Source of the DNA: JBBTSG01 sp038064775
GTDB lineage: Bacteria > Patescibacteriota > Minisyncoccia > UBA6257 > GWB1-50-10
Reading direction: 5' to 3'
Assembly: GCA_038064775.1 (NCBI GenBank)
Contig: JBBTSG010000020.1
Location: forward strand, 1-39,060
DNA: 39,060 nt
Shown: piece after piece, positions 22,176 through 31,056 of the stretch
Layout: every line of letters begins with the position of its first letter
Numbering within the stretch: the first letter of the stretch is position 1
The notes under the pieces: generated by a model
What the model saw: only the letters and a program-made list of their open reading frames with translations
What the model was told of the DNA's origin: nothing
Databases searched by the model: none
Made by a program: the position numbers and the translations under genes

Positions 22176-23441
22176 ATGGCTAATCCCAAAAAATTAGCTT
22201 TTGTTTTAACCTTATTGGTATTTTTTTCGGCCTTAGCCGCCTTTTTTGATTATGATTCGCTTTGGCAAAAATTTTCTTCTTTTCGGCCGTGGAATTTAGG
22301 TCTTGATCTTGCTGGCGGCAGTTATCTTGTCTACGACATTGATTTGAGTAAGGTTAGTGTTAGCGATCGATCTTCTGTTGTAACCGGTTTGCGAGACGTA
22401 ATTGAAAAACGAGTTAATCTTTTTGGCGTGAGTGAGCCAAAAGTTTACACCGAAAAATCCGGCGATCAAAACCGATTAGTGGTGGAACTCGCGGGCGTGA
22501 AAGACACGAACGAAGCGATTAAAGAAATTGGCGCCACGCCTTTTTTGGATTTTCGGGAAGTGGCGCAGGAAGAAGGCACGACCACTTTAAAATTCACACC
22601 AACGGAATTAAACGGCCGTTATGTTCAAAGCGCCCAACTCAACTTTGATAATCTTACTCGTCAACCAATTGTCCAAATTGAATTCAATAGCGACGGCGTC
22701 GCTTTATTCGAAGAAATTACGGCTAGGAATATCGGCAAGCCGGTCGCGATTTTTCTTGATGATTCACTGATTGAAATGCCAACAGTGAGAGAAAAAATTA
22801 GCGGTGGAAAGGCGCAAATTTCCGGCCAGTTTACCATTAATTCAGCTCGTCAGCTAATAGAACGTTTTAATGCCGGCGCCTTACCCGCGCCGATTATCCT
22901 TGTTAATCAGCAAACAATTAATTCTGATTTCGGCAAAAATTCCTTGGACAAGGCAATTTTAGCTGGCGCTTTAGGCACGCTTGCCGTAATTATTTTTATG
23001 CTTATTTATTACCGCAAACTTGGCGTTTTTTCATCCGTTGCGCTTTTAATGTATATTTCCCTTACCCTCGCTCTTTTCAAAATTTTGCCGGTAACAATGA
23101 CTTTAGCCGGTATCGCCGGTTTTATTCTTTCAATCGGCATGGCGGTTGACGCTAATATTTTAGTTTTCGAGCGTACCAAAGAAGAAATAAAAAGAGGATT
23201 GTCTTTGACCGCGGCGATTGAAGAAGGTTTTCGGCGGGCTTGGACTTCAATTCGCGACTCGAACATTAGCACAATGATCACTGCCGCCGTTCTTTATTAT
23301 TTTACTTCCGGTTTCGTGAAAGGGTTTGCTTTAACCCTTTTCTTGGGCGTAGTGATGAGTATGTTTTCGGCGATTACTATTACACGGACAATGCTTAGAG
23401 TTTTTTTGAAAAATAAACCGCTCACTATTAAAAAACAATGA
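22176..23441 (+). CDS. secD: Protein translocase subunit SecD
   Basis: 421 aa. SecD with SecF uses the proton-motive force to help preproteins leave the SecYEG channel. N-terminal membrane helix, then the P1 domain beginning GLDLAGGSYLVYDIDL, and the conserved GGKAQISGQFTINSARQL…NAGALPAPI segment. Five C-terminal membrane helices follow, with IGMAVDANILVFERTKEEI and ADANILVFER-type RND signature. The start overlaps the divergent promoter, so any leader is very short. The stop overlaps secF by 4 nt (ATGA). Confidence 0.96.
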   Translation: MANPKKLAFVLTLLVFFSALAAFFDYDSLWQKFSSFRPWNLGLDLAGGSYLVYDIDLSKVSVSDRSSVVTGLRDVIEKRVNLFGVSEPKVYTEKSGDQNRLVVELAGVKDTNEAIKEIGATPFLDFREVAQEEGTTTLKFTPTELNGRYVQSAQLNFDNLTRQPIVQIEFNSDGVALFEEITARNIGKPVAIFLDDSLIEMPTVREKISGGKAQISGQFTINSARQLIERFNAGALPAPIILVNQQTINSDFGKNSLDKAILAGALGTLAVIIFMLIYYRKLGVFSSVALLMYISLTLALFKILPVTMTLAGIAGFILSIGMAVDANILVFERTKEEIKRGLSLTAAIEEGFRRAWTSIRDSNISTMITAAVLYYFTSGFVKGFALTLFLGVVMSMFSAITITRTMLRVFLKNKPLTIKKQ

Positions 23442-24334
23442 TTGATTTAATCGGCAAAAAAAATATTTTCTTGGGCTTTTCCGGCGTTATTGTTATTTTG
23501 AGTATTATTTTAATTTCCGTTTTCGGTCTTCGGTCAGGCATTGATTTGAAAGGGGGAACACAATGGGAATTTGCTTTCAAGAGTAATCAGAATATTTTAG
23601 AAAGTCAGGTAAACGACGCACTTAAAAAAGTTAATCCGAGCGCTGACGCAACTATTAAAAAAACCGACGCCAACACTTTTTTGATTCGTTTGGGCGAAGT
23701 AAGCGAAGAAACCCATCAAGCTTATCTCACAGCGCTAAAAAATATTGATGAAGTGGCCGAGAAAAACTTTTCAAATATTGGTCCGACAATCGGCGGTGAA
23801 CTACGGCGAAAAGCTTTTTGGGCAATCGGGTTTGTGATGCTCGCCATCTCAATTTATATTGGCTTCGCTTTTCGGAAAGTTTCTGAGCCGGTGAAATCCT
23901 GGAAATACGGACTCATCACTTTAATCACTCTTTTCCACGATGTCATAATCCCAGCCGGTCTTTTGGCGTTTTTAGGTTTTTCACAGAACATTGAAATTGA
24001 TACTAATTTTATTGTTGCCTTACTTGTGGTAATGGGTTTTTCTGTTCATGACACGATTGTGGTTTTTGACCGGATTCGGGAAAATCTTCTGCTTCGGCGA
24101 GGTAAGAAAATTGACTTGAAAGAAGTGGTAAACGCCAGTGTTAATGAAACTATTGCCAGATCAATTAACACCTCTCTTACGCTGGTTTTGGTGCTCTTAG
24201 CGCTTATAATTCTCGGGCCAAGCTCACTTTTCTATTTTATTTTAACGATTTTAGTTGGCACGATTTTCGGTACTTATTCTTCGATTTTTGTTGCGAGTCC
24301 ATTACTCTATTTATGGGGTAAATCAGCTAAATAA
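23438..24334 (+). CDS. secF: Protein translocase subunit SecF
   Basis: 298 aa. N-terminal membrane helix, GIDLKGGTQWEFAF (SecF counterpart of the SecD GG motif), FSNIGPTIGGELRRKAFW, then membrane helices carrying LVVMGFSVHDTIVVFDRIRENL and SINTSLTLVLVLLAL. It forms the SecDF complex with the preceding gene, with which it overlaps by 4 nt and is translationally coupled. Confidence 0.96.
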   Translation: MIDLIGKKNIFLGFSGVIVILSIILISVFGLRSGIDLKGGTQWEFAFKSNQNILESQVNDALKKVNPSADATIKKTDANTFLIRLGEVSEETHQAYLTALKNIDEVAEKNFSNIGPTIGGELRRKAFWAIGFVMLAISIYIGFAFRKVSEPVKSWKYGLITLITLFHDVIIPAGLLAFLGFSQNIEIDTNFIVALLVVMGFSVHDTIVVFDRIRENLLLRRGKKIDLKEVVNASVNETIARSINTSLTLVLVLLALIILGPSSLFYFILTILVGTIFGTYSSIFVASPLLYLWGKSAK

Positions 24335-24354
24335 TGGCGGACTTGACATTGCGC

Positions 24355-24383
24355 TTGACAGCTAAAAAGGCCTATGCTAATAT
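24355..24383 (+). promoter_or_regulatory. Consensus extended -10 promoter, leaderless
   Basis: TTGACA 24355-24360, 17-nt spacer, TGC-TAATAT (-10 at 24378-24383), then 7 nt to ATG 24391. A second TTGACA sits 12 nt upstream (24343-24348). Confidence 0.82.
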
Positions 24384-24390
24384 TCAATAA

Positions 24391-25410
24391 ATGAATAAGA
24401 ACATTGACCAGCTTTTAAATCAACTATTTAGCCCGCTAAACCCCAAACAAATTAAGGTTTTAGGGGGTCGTTTTGGTTTCAAAAACGGCGAGGAAATGAC
24501 CTTGCAAGAAATTGGCAATGAGCTTGGAATTACTCGGGAAAGGGTAAGGCAAATTGAAGAGCAAGCGCTAAAAAAAGCGGCGCCGAAAGTAAAAGAAGAA
24601 GCGAAGTCAGTTTTAGAATTTGCCAATACGCATTTGGCGAGTTTTGGCGGCGTTCGGCGTGATGACGTTTTTGTGCGGGAAATTAAAAACGCTTTGTTTA
24701 AGAACGCGAGTGCGAAATATTTAGATCAGAAAATTAAATTTATTTTCCTCGCTGCCGATGCTCCTTTTTATGAAAAGGCGAGCGATCAAGCTCACGCTTT
24801 TTGGTATGTGAGTGAAACAGCAAAAAAGAATTTCAATAATTTCACTAATCATCTTCTCCAGATTTTCAAAGAGGGAGAAAAAGATTCGCTTTTGAATAAA
24901 AAAACATATCTCGCACATTGCAAAGACGCGAACGCTGATCACTTCCTTTCGATTTCTAAACAATTCGGCGCTAATGTTTTCGGCGACTTTGGTTTAAAGG
25001 CCTGGCCGGAAATTGATCCGAAAACAATTCGCGACAAAGCTTATTTAGTTTTGCGGAAGAGTGAAAAGCCGATCCATTTTTCCGATATCGCGAAAAATAT
25101 TACAAATTATGGCATCGACGAGAAGCCCGCTCACACTCAGACCGTTCACAACGAACTAATTAAAGATAATCGTTTTGTTCTTGTCGGCCGCGGTATTTAC
25201 GGTTTGCGAGAACGTGGTTTTGAACCCGGTACTGTTCGGGAAGTAATTGTCCGTTTGTTTAAAAAACATGGCGCTTTGAGTTCGAAAGAAGTAGTTGGTC
25301 TTGTGAATGAACAAAGATTTTTAAAAGAAAACACTATTCTTTTGGGTCTCCAAAATCGCCGGTACTTTAAACGGCTTTCGGACGGTCGTTATCATGTTAA
25401 AGAAGCTTAA
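24391..25410 (+). CDS. Sigma-70 region 4 / HARE-HTH regulator
   Basis: 339 aa. The N-terminal part has a sigma region-4-like helix-turn-helix: LNPKQIKVLGGRFGF, TLQEIGNELGITRERVRQIE, EQALKKA, as in the -35-binding domain of RpoD-type factors but without regions 2-3. The C-terminal half carries a HARE-HTH-like winged helix (DKAYLVLRKSEKPIHFSDIA, KDNRFVLVGRGIYGLRERG) similar to RNA polymerase delta subunits. It is probably a transcription accessory factor. A strong consensus promoter drives it, and a perfect hairpin covers its stop. Confidence 0.82.
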   Translation: MNKNIDQLLNQLFSPLNPKQIKVLGGRFGFKNGEEMTLQEIGNELGITRERVRQIEEQALKKAAPKVKEEAKSVLEFANTHLASFGGVRRDDVFVREIKNALFKNASAKYLDQKIKFIFLAADAPFYEKASDQAHAFWYVSETAKKNFNNFTNHLLQIFKEGEKDSLLNKKTYLAHCKDANADHFLSISKQFGANVFGDFGLKAWPEIDPKTIRDKAYLVLRKSEKPIHFSDIAKNITNYGIDEKPAHTQTVHNELIKDNRFVLVGRGIYGLRERGFEPGTVREVIVRLFKKHGALSSKEVVGLVNEQRFLKENTILLGLQNRRYFKRLSDGRYHVKEA

Positions 25411-25439
25411 TAAATGTCACTTTTCGTGACATTTATTAA
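25407..25439. terminator. 14-bp perfect hairpin over the stop codon of the sigma-like gene
   Basis: TTAATAAATGTCAC (25407-25420) and GTGACATTTATTAA (25426-25439) with loop TTTTC. There is no T run after it, so it may be an mRNA-stabilising stem or a protein-binding site rather than a classic terminator. Confidence 0.55.
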
Positions 25440-25465
25440 TTCTAAGCAAAACCGAAGAATAAAAA

Positions 25466-25490
25466 CCGCCTATAGGCGGATAAATTTTTT
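25466..25490 (+). terminator. Palindrome plus T run before the membrane/ATPase cluster
   Basis: CCGCCTATAGGCGG (25466-25479, perfect palindrome), followed by ATAAATTTTTT. It is probably a terminator recruited from a short palindromic repeat. Confidence 0.6.
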
Positions 25491-25514
25491 CTAGCAGAAA
25501 AGTGTAATTTGTGG

Positions 25515-25520
25515 TAAAAT
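25515..25520 (+). promoter_or_regulatory. -10 box upstream of the membrane/ATPase cluster
   Basis: TAAAAT, 15 nt before ATG 25536; the leader would be about 8 nt. Confidence 0.45.
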
Positions 25521-25535
25521 CAAACTAAGAAAGCC

Positions 25536-26942
25536 ATGTTTAGGCATTTTTTTGAGGAATTAGGCAGTTTTCTTATAGAACTTTTCCGAAAAGAGGAATT
25601 TTGGGTAATTCTTTTTATTGCCGGTGTTGGTGGCGCCCTAATTATTTTGCCACTTTTAAGATTGGATTGGATTATTTACTTAATCCTAAAAATTTGGTGG
25701 CTTTGGGTGTTTTTGATTATTTTCCCGATTTTTGAGTCATTGTGGCTTTTTTGGCGGCAGGCAATTTTTAAAAAAGACACAAAATTTATTCTTTTGGAAA
25801 TTAGAGTTCCTCGCGAAGTAACTCAAACACCACAAGCGATGGAACAGCTGTTGCGATCAATTCATTCGTTGCGGAATGCTCCGGGTGACATCAGGGAAAA
25901 ATATTGGGATGGAGAAGTGACAAGATGGTTTGCTTTAGAAATGGTAAGTTTTGGCGGTGAGGTTCGTTTTTTCATCCGAACTTATGGGAAATATAGAAAT
26001 TTAGTGGAAGCCGCCTTTTTTTCTTATTATCCTGATGTGGAAATAATGCTAGTTGATGATTACACAGAAAAATTTCCAAAAGACATTCCGGAAATGTCAG
26101 AACGCGGCCTTGAAATCTGGGGAACAGAAATGTTGCTTAAGACAAAAGAAGCATTCCCTATAAAAACTTACCCTAATTTTGAAGAAGAAACAGTTGGCGA
26201 TAGAAAAATTAATCTTGATCCAATTTCTGTTTTTCTTGAAGTGCTCGGAAAAATAAAAAAAGAAGAAATTGTTGGCATTCAGATACTTATTGCGCCAGCC
26301 GCGCCCGACTGGGCAAAAAAATTTGAAAGTGTTATGCAAGAATTGCAAGAACCGGAAACGATGGAGCTTAGCGGTGGCGACGAAGAAACCGGTGGTCGGG
26401 AAATTCCTATTCCGCGCACGCCAGGTAAAACAGATATTTTAGAAGCGGTTGAACAAAATTTAACAAAACCAGCTTTCGATTCTCTCATAAGATTTATTTA
26501 TCTTTCGCCAAAAGAAATTTTTTATGATAGTTTTGCTCGCCGTGGTTTAGTCGGCGCTTTTAACCAATATGCCGCTACTAATTTAAATTCTTTCCGTTCT
26601 AATTACCACACGGCAACAAGAACGCAAATTTGGAATTGGCCGCACATTTTTCCAAAATCGCGGAATATTTTTCGTAAACAACGCCTTCTTCATAACTATT
26701 TACGGCGCGAATTGCCGCCCGAAACCGCAATGGGGCGGATTATCACTTCCTATCTTCTAAATTGGAATTTTGCCTCCCGCCGATTTTTGATGAATATAGA
26801 AGGGTTGGCGACTTTATTTCATCCGCCGACTTCAATTGTGCTTACGGCGCCACATATTAAAAGGGTTGAGAGTCGAAAAATCGGACCACCAGCCGGCCTT
26901 TCAATTTTTGGCGAAGAAGGAGAAATTGAAAAATATCAGTAA
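25536..26942 (+). CDS. CPR-type membrane protein linked to a VirD4-like ATPase
   Basis: 468 aa. Two N-terminal membrane helices (VILFIAGVGGALIILPLL; ILKIWWLWVFLIIFPIFESL), then a large cytoplasmic domain with FILLEIRVPREVTQTPQAME near the membrane, a repeated alpha/beta pattern, and an Arg/aromatic-rich C-terminus. I recognise it as a family found next to conjugation-type ATPases in CPR genomes, without a known function. It starts a tight run: the next genes follow at 2, 3, 5 and 36 nt. It is plausibly the membrane partner of the ATPase at 27464. Confidence 0.7.
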   Translation: MFRHFFEELGSFLIELFRKEEFWVILFIAGVGGALIILPLLRLDWIIYLILKIWWLWVFLIIFPIFESLWLFWRQAIFKKDTKFILLEIRVPREVTQTPQAMEQLLRSIHSLRNAPGDIREKYWDGEVTRWFALEMVSFGGEVRFFIRTYGKYRNLVEAAFFSYYPDVEIMLVDDYTEKFPKDIPEMSERGLEIWGTEMLLKTKEAFPIKTYPNFEEETVGDRKINLDPISVFLEVLGKIKKEEIVGIQILIAPAAPDWAKKFESVMQELQEPETMELSGGDEETGGREIPIPRTPGKTDILEAVEQNLTKPAFDSLIRFIYLSPKEIFYDSFARRGLVGAFNQYAATNLNSFRSNYHTATRTQIWNWPHIFPKSRNIFRKQRLLHNYLRRELPPETAMGRIITSYLLNWNFASRRFLMNIEGLATLFHPPTSIVLTAPHIKRVESRKIGPPAGLSIFGEEGEIEKYQ

Positions 26943-26944
26943 TT

Positions 26945-27460
26945 ATGACAATAGAAATTATCAATCATTGGCTTGCGAATCCTCAAATTTATTCCGTTTA
27001 TCGAATAGTGCGCGATATTTTTATCATCCTCGATATTTCTATAGTGGTTGGTTTTGTTTGGATTTTTATAAAAGCTTTGGAGTTTAGACCGAAGTTTTCG
27101 CTTCATCCTTCAAAGCAGGAAAAGAAAAGAGGCGCCAAAGATCAGTTCGTTATTAAAAATTGGCAATCAGTTATGGAAAAATCTAATTCTAATCCGCCAC
27201 AATCTTTAGTTTTAGCAATTATCGAAGCCGATAAATTAACTGACACGGTTTTAAAAAAAATGGATATTTTGGGTGAACACATGGCCGATCGACTGGAGAA
27301 AATAAGTTCTTGGGAATTAAAAACGCTTGATAAACTTTGGCGGGCCCACCGAGTGAGAAATGAGCTCGTCCACCAACCCGAATTTAGTATTTCACCGGCC
27401 GACGCGAAAGAAGTTTTAAAAGCTTACGAAAATTTTTTGAAAGAACTAGAAGTTTTATAA
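26945..27460 (+). CDS. Small membrane protein of the VirD4-like cluster
   Basis: 171 aa. One membrane helix near residues 20-42 (IVRDIFIILDISIVVGFVWIF), followed by a basic linker (SKQEKKRGAKDQ) and a mostly helical cytoplasmic domain (LVLAIIEADKLTDTVLKKM, RAHRVRNELVHQPEFS…AYENFLKEL). The helical part, with 'R-x-x-R-N-x-L-V-H', is reminiscent of HEPN/DUF4145-like folds, but this is tentative. It lies 2 nt after one gene and 3 nt before the ATPase, so it is co-translated. Confidence 0.65.
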   Translation: MTIEIINHWLANPQIYSVYRIVRDIFIILDISIVVGFVWIFIKALEFRPKFSLHPSKQEKKRGAKDQFVIKNWQSVMEKSNSNPPQSLVLAIIEADKLTDTVLKKMDILGEHMADRLEKISSWELKTLDKLWRAHRVRNELVHQPEFSISPADAKEVLKAYENFLKELEVL

Positions 27461-27463
27461 ATT

Positions 27464-28921
27464 ATGGCTAGAGGAAGTAAAATCCAAATAATTAAGTTAG
27501 CGCCGCCGCCGCCGGAGCTTCCGATGCACGGCAAAATTGAGCCAAACTTAGTTTCTTTTATTGGCCGGACAAATTACGTTGCCGCTCTTGAATCAAAGAA
27601 ATTTATTTTTGGCATTAAGCGCGTTGATCGGCGGCGCCACATGTATATCATTGGCAAAAGTGGCGTTGGTAAATCGAAACTTTTAGAACTTTTGATTAGA
27701 CAGGACGTTGCTTACGGTCACGGGCTTTGTTTGATTGATCCGCACGGCGACGTAATCGAAACTATTTTAGATTTCGTGCCGGAGAACAGAATTAACGATG
27801 TTTGTATTATTGATCCGTCGGACACAAAATATCCCGCCTCTTTTAATCCGCTCGCAAACGTTGATCCTGCTTTCAAACATCAATTGACGCAAGGTTTGAT
27901 TGAAGTAATGGAAAAGCAATTCGGCGCGAACTGGACGCCTCGCCTTGAACACGTTTTCCGTTTCACTTGTCTTGCGCTTTTAGATTATCCGCACGCCACA
28001 ATGCGGGGAATGATTTCAATGTTAACCGACCGGAATTACCGCCAGAAAGTTGTTGAATACATTGAAGACGACATGGTGAAGCGTTTCTGGGCGATTGAAT
28101 TCGCCGACTGGTCGGAAAAATTTGATACTGACGCTATTATTCCGCTTGTAAATAAATTAGGCCAGTTTCTTTCCGATCCGATGCTCCGAAACATTTTCGG
28201 TCAAAAAGAAAATAAAATTAATTTGGAAGAATTAATGAATCAGAAAAAGATAATTTTAATTAATCTTTCAAAAGGACGGCTTGGCGAAGAAAACGCCAGC
28301 TTTTTTGGTTCGATGTTCGTCACTAAAATCAAACAAGCGGGAATGGCGCGGGCGAGTTTGCCGGAGCGCGATCGGCACGATTTTTACCTCTATATCGACG
28401 AGTTTCATAATCTTGTTACCGAAACTTTTGAAAGTTTAATGTCGGAGGCGCGGAAATACGGCATTTGCCTTACTGTTGCCCATCAATATGTTGGTCAGCT
28501 GATCCAGCGGGTTCAGGCGGCGGTACTTGGCAATGTCGGCACGATTGTCATTTTTCGAGTGGGCGGTGACGATGCTGTAAAATTAAAACCGGAAATGGCG
28601 CCGATTTTTGACGTGAAAGACATGATCAATCTCGGTATGCAGGAATTTTTTATTAAAATGACGATTGACGGTGAAACTTATGATCCATTTTCCGCTGAAA
28701 CTTTGAAAGTTCTGCCGACACCGCACGGCTCTTTCAAAGAAAAAGTTATTGCCGCTTCCCGCGAAAAATATACAATTCCAGCTGACGCGGCGAAAAAACT
28801 TATTGCCGAAGAAGAGGCGTCAATTTTTCGGAGCGCCCAGGAAAAGGCGATTATTGAAGGAAAGGCTGGCGACCAAAAAAAATCAGAAAAAGCGGATAAA
28901 GATGCCGAACCATTAATTTAA
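27464..28921 (+). CDS. VirD4/TraD-like ATPase (type IV secretion coupling-protein family)
   Basis: 485 aa. Walker A IIGKSGVGKSKLLELL, Walker B YLYIDEFHNLV, LCLIDPHGDVIETIL (HerA/VirD4 signature), and LTVAHQYVGQLIQRVQAAV (sensor region with Gln). There is no N-terminal membrane helix, so it probably docks to the neighbouring membrane proteins. Such enzymes pump DNA or DNA-protein complexes. No relaxase, VirB4 or pilin gene is visible here, so a complete conjugation system is not supported. The acidic/lysine-rich tail is low complexity. Confidence 0.85.
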   Translation: MARGSKIQIIKLAPPPPELPMHGKIEPNLVSFIGRTNYVAALESKKFIFGIKRVDRRRHMYIIGKSGVGKSKLLELLIRQDVAYGHGLCLIDPHGDVIETILDFVPENRINDVCIIDPSDTKYPASFNPLANVDPAFKHQLTQGLIEVMEKQFGANWTPRLEHVFRFTCLALLDYPHATMRGMISMLTDRNYRQKVVEYIEDDMVKRFWAIEFADWSEKFDTDAIIPLVNKLGQFLSDPMLRNIFGQKENKINLEELMNQKKIILINLSKGRLGEENASFFGSMFVTKIKQAGMARASLPERDRHDFYLYIDEFHNLVTETFESLMSEARKYGICLTVAHQYVGQLIQRVQAAVLGNVGTIVIFRVGGDDAVKLKPEMAPIFDVKDMINLGMQEFFIKMTIDGETYDPFSAETLKVLPTPHGSFKEKVIAASREKYTIPADAAKKLIAEEEASIFRSAQEKAIIEGKAGDQKKSEKADKDAEPLI

Positions 28922-28926
28922 AATTT

Positions 28927-29112
28927 ATGATTTCTTTGCCTTCTTGGACTGCTTGGTTAATCGGGATAGTGATTATTGTTCTCGTTCTCCGATTAGGACA
29001 TCTTTCTAGAAAAGCGAGAATATTTAAAAGTATTATTCGAAATCTTGAAGGCGAACACGAAGAAGTAGTAGAATCAGAATCTCGTCATGGCGATAGCGAA
29101 GGTCGTAGTTAA
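28927..29112 (+). CDS. Tiny single-pass membrane protein
   Basis: 61 aa. N-terminal membrane helix (WLIGIVIIVLVLRLGHL), then a basic helix and an acidic Ser/Glu tail. No family recognised. It starts 5 nt after the ATPase gene, suggesting an accessory subunit. Confidence 0.5.
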   Translation: MISLPSWTAWLIGIVIIVLVLRLGHLSRKARIFKSIIRNLEGEHEEVVESESRHGDSEGRS

Positions 29113-29148
29113 AAATTAAGGATATCGCCAAAAGTGGAGTAAGAACTT

Positions 29149-30852
29149 ATGAATCAAGAAACAAAACAATGTCAAAATTGTAAGCAAAGCTTCACAATTG
29201 AACCGGAGGATTTTCAATTTTACGAAAAAATGAAAGTTCCGCCGCCGACTTTTTGCCCGAGTTGCCGTTTACAAAGACGCCTCGCGTTTTTTAATGTCTT
29301 TAATCTTTATAAGAGGCCGTGTGGACTTTGCAATAAAGATTTTATATCAATTTTCCGGCACAATTCGCCTTATATTGTTTACTGCCCAAAATGTTGGTGG
29401 AGCGATAATTGGGATCGTTTTAGTTATGGGCGAGATTACGATTTTTCACGACCTTTCTTTGAACAATTCAAAGAACTATGGCAGAAAACACCGGTGCTTG
29501 GTATTTCTTTAGATATTCCGGCATTAGAAACATCACCTTACGCAAATCACGCCGGTCATCTTAAAAACTGCTATCTTTTGTTTCACGCGGATAGAGTGGA
29601 GGATTCTGTCTGCGGTTTTTATCTTACTGACTGTAAGTCGGTTTTTGATTGCGGTCCGATTATGTCTTCCGAACTTTGTTATGACACAATGCATTCTTAT
29701 AAAAATAGTCGTTGCGTGGGATTAAGAAGTCAAGTTATAGAATCTATCGACTGCAATTTTCTTAAGGATTGCGCAAATTGTCAAAATTGTTTTGCTTCCG
29801 CCAACCTTCGCAACAAAAAATACTATATTTTAAACAAGCCATATACCAAAGAAGAATATTTTAAGGAAATTAAAAAGTGGGATCTAGGCTCTTACAAAGC
29901 TTATAAAGAAATTCAAAGTTTGGCTGAAGAACATTGGCAAACTCTTCCGCCAAAACCGACGATGGAGGAGTTCACAAATAATTGCACTGGCAGTCATATT
30001 TTTCAGTCAAAAAATTGCAAAGATTGTTTTGAAACGGTTGGCGCTGAAGATTCAAAATACTTATTGATGGTCCAAGATCCGCCAATTAAAGATTGTTATG
30101 ACGTTTCAAGTTGGGGAAATAACATGTCTCGTTGTTATGAATGTTGTAATGTTGGCGAAGACGTTTCGGACGTCAGGTTTTGTAACGAATCTGGTTTAGG
30201 ATTAATGGACGCAGAATATTGCAAACTTTCTACAGGCAATCATCATTTTGGCTGTGTTTCTTTGAAAAAAGGGGATTATTGTATTTTTAATAAGAAATAT
30301 TCAAAAGAGGATTACGAAAAGCTAACAGCAAAAATTCGCAAGCATATGGATGAAGCTCCTTACGTCGATAAAAAAGGTAAAGTTTATAAATACGGCGAAT
30401 TCTTTCCGGTGGAAATTTCTCCATTTGCTTACAACGAAACAATTGCCAGTAATTTTTTTCCGTTAACCGAAAAAGCGATTGATGAGGCCGGTTATCGTTT
30501 TCAAGAACCTGAGGTTCGTGAATATCAAATTACAAAACAGCCAAACGATTTACCCGATCATATTAACGATACTAACGAAGGTATTTTAAAAGAAGTAATC
30601 GCATGTTCCAAATGCGCCCGTGGTTTCAAAATTATTGAAATGGAATTAGCTTTTCTGAAAAGAATGAATTTGCCCTTGCCGCGCGAGTGTCCGTTTTGTC
30701 GTGTCAAAGAAAAATTTGCCCAATGGGTGAAAAATCTAAGAATGATTCCGCGCAAGTGTTTTAAGTGTGGCGCGGAATTTACTACTAATTACACCGAAGA
30801 AGAAGCGCCAAAAATGCTTTGCAAAAAGTGCTATCAAGGGGAGCTAGTTTAA
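29149..30852 (+). CDS. Cysteine-rich multi-zinc-ribbon protein (CPR-type)
   Basis: 567 aa with 37 Cys by my count. The N-terminus has zinc ribbons: CQNCKQSFTIEPEDFQFYEK then CPSCRLQRR, and CGLC then CPKC. The same ribbon recurs near the C-terminus (CSKCARGFKI…FLKRMNLPLPRECPFCR), followed by CFKC…CKKC. Between them are repeats of short C-containing strands (SVCGFYLTDCKSVFDCG, DCNFLKDCANCQNC, KNCKDCFETV) that look like a beta-helix stacked on Cys. Two copies of 'YYILNKPYTKEEYFKEI/YCIFNKKYSKEDYEKL' punctuate it. I know similar sequences only as uncharacterised CPR proteins. It has a GGAG-type SD and starts 36 nt after the previous gene. Confidence 0.75.
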   Translation: MNQETKQCQNCKQSFTIEPEDFQFYEKMKVPPPTFCPSCRLQRRLAFFNVFNLYKRPCGLCNKDFISIFRHNSPYIVYCPKCWWSDNWDRFSYGRDYDFSRPFFEQFKELWQKTPVLGISLDIPALETSPYANHAGHLKNCYLLFHADRVEDSVCGFYLTDCKSVFDCGPIMSSELCYDTMHSYKNSRCVGLRSQVIESIDCNFLKDCANCQNCFASANLRNKKYYILNKPYTKEEYFKEIKKWDLGSYKAYKEIQSLAEEHWQTLPPKPTMEEFTNNCTGSHIFQSKNCKDCFETVGAEDSKYLLMVQDPPIKDCYDVSSWGNNMSRCYECCNVGEDVSDVRFCNESGLGLMDAEYCKLSTGNHHFGCVSLKKGDYCIFNKKYSKEDYEKLTAKIRKHMDEAPYVDKKGKVYKYGEFFPVEISPFAYNETIASNFFPLTEKAIDEAGYRFQEPEVREYQITKQPNDLPDHINDTNEGILKEVIACSKCARGFKIIEMELAFLKRMNLPLPRECPFCRVKEKFAQWVKNLRMIPRKCFKCGAEFTTNYTEEEAPKMLCKKCYQGELV

Positions 30853-30903
30853 AATTAATTTGACAAGATATCAAGTTTCTTTTTATAATCCTTATTAGTT
30901 CTT

Positions 30904-30980
30904 TGGGGCATAGCTCAATTGGTAGAGCGTCACCGTCTAACGGTCGGTGAAGGTTGGAGGTTCAATTCCTTCTGTCCCAA
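30904..30980 (+). tRNA. tRNA gene, identity uncertain (expanded anticodon loop)
   Basis: Acceptor stem TGGGGCA (30904-30910) pairs with TGTCCCA (30973-30979). The D-arm is GCTC…GAGC with GG in the loop. The T-arm is canonical, GGAGG-TTCAATT-CCTTC. The variable loop is AGGTT. The anticodon stem TCACC/GGTGA encloses 11 nt (GTCTAACGGTC) instead of 7. Alternative foldings place AAC (Val) or CTA in the anticodon position. The total of 77 nt is 4 more than standard. CCA is not encoded. Confidence 0.75.
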
Positions 30981-31056
30981 CGAAGCGGAGAAATCATCGC
31001 TAAGGATAAAAAACGTTTGTCAATTTTCTCTTAAGATAAATTGATTTAACTATAGT

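Noticed and set aside
27464..28921. Integrative conjugative element around the VirD4-like ATPase.
   Set aside because: No integrase, relaxase, VirB4, attachment-site repeats or tRNA-end duplication were found; flanking genes are housekeeping.
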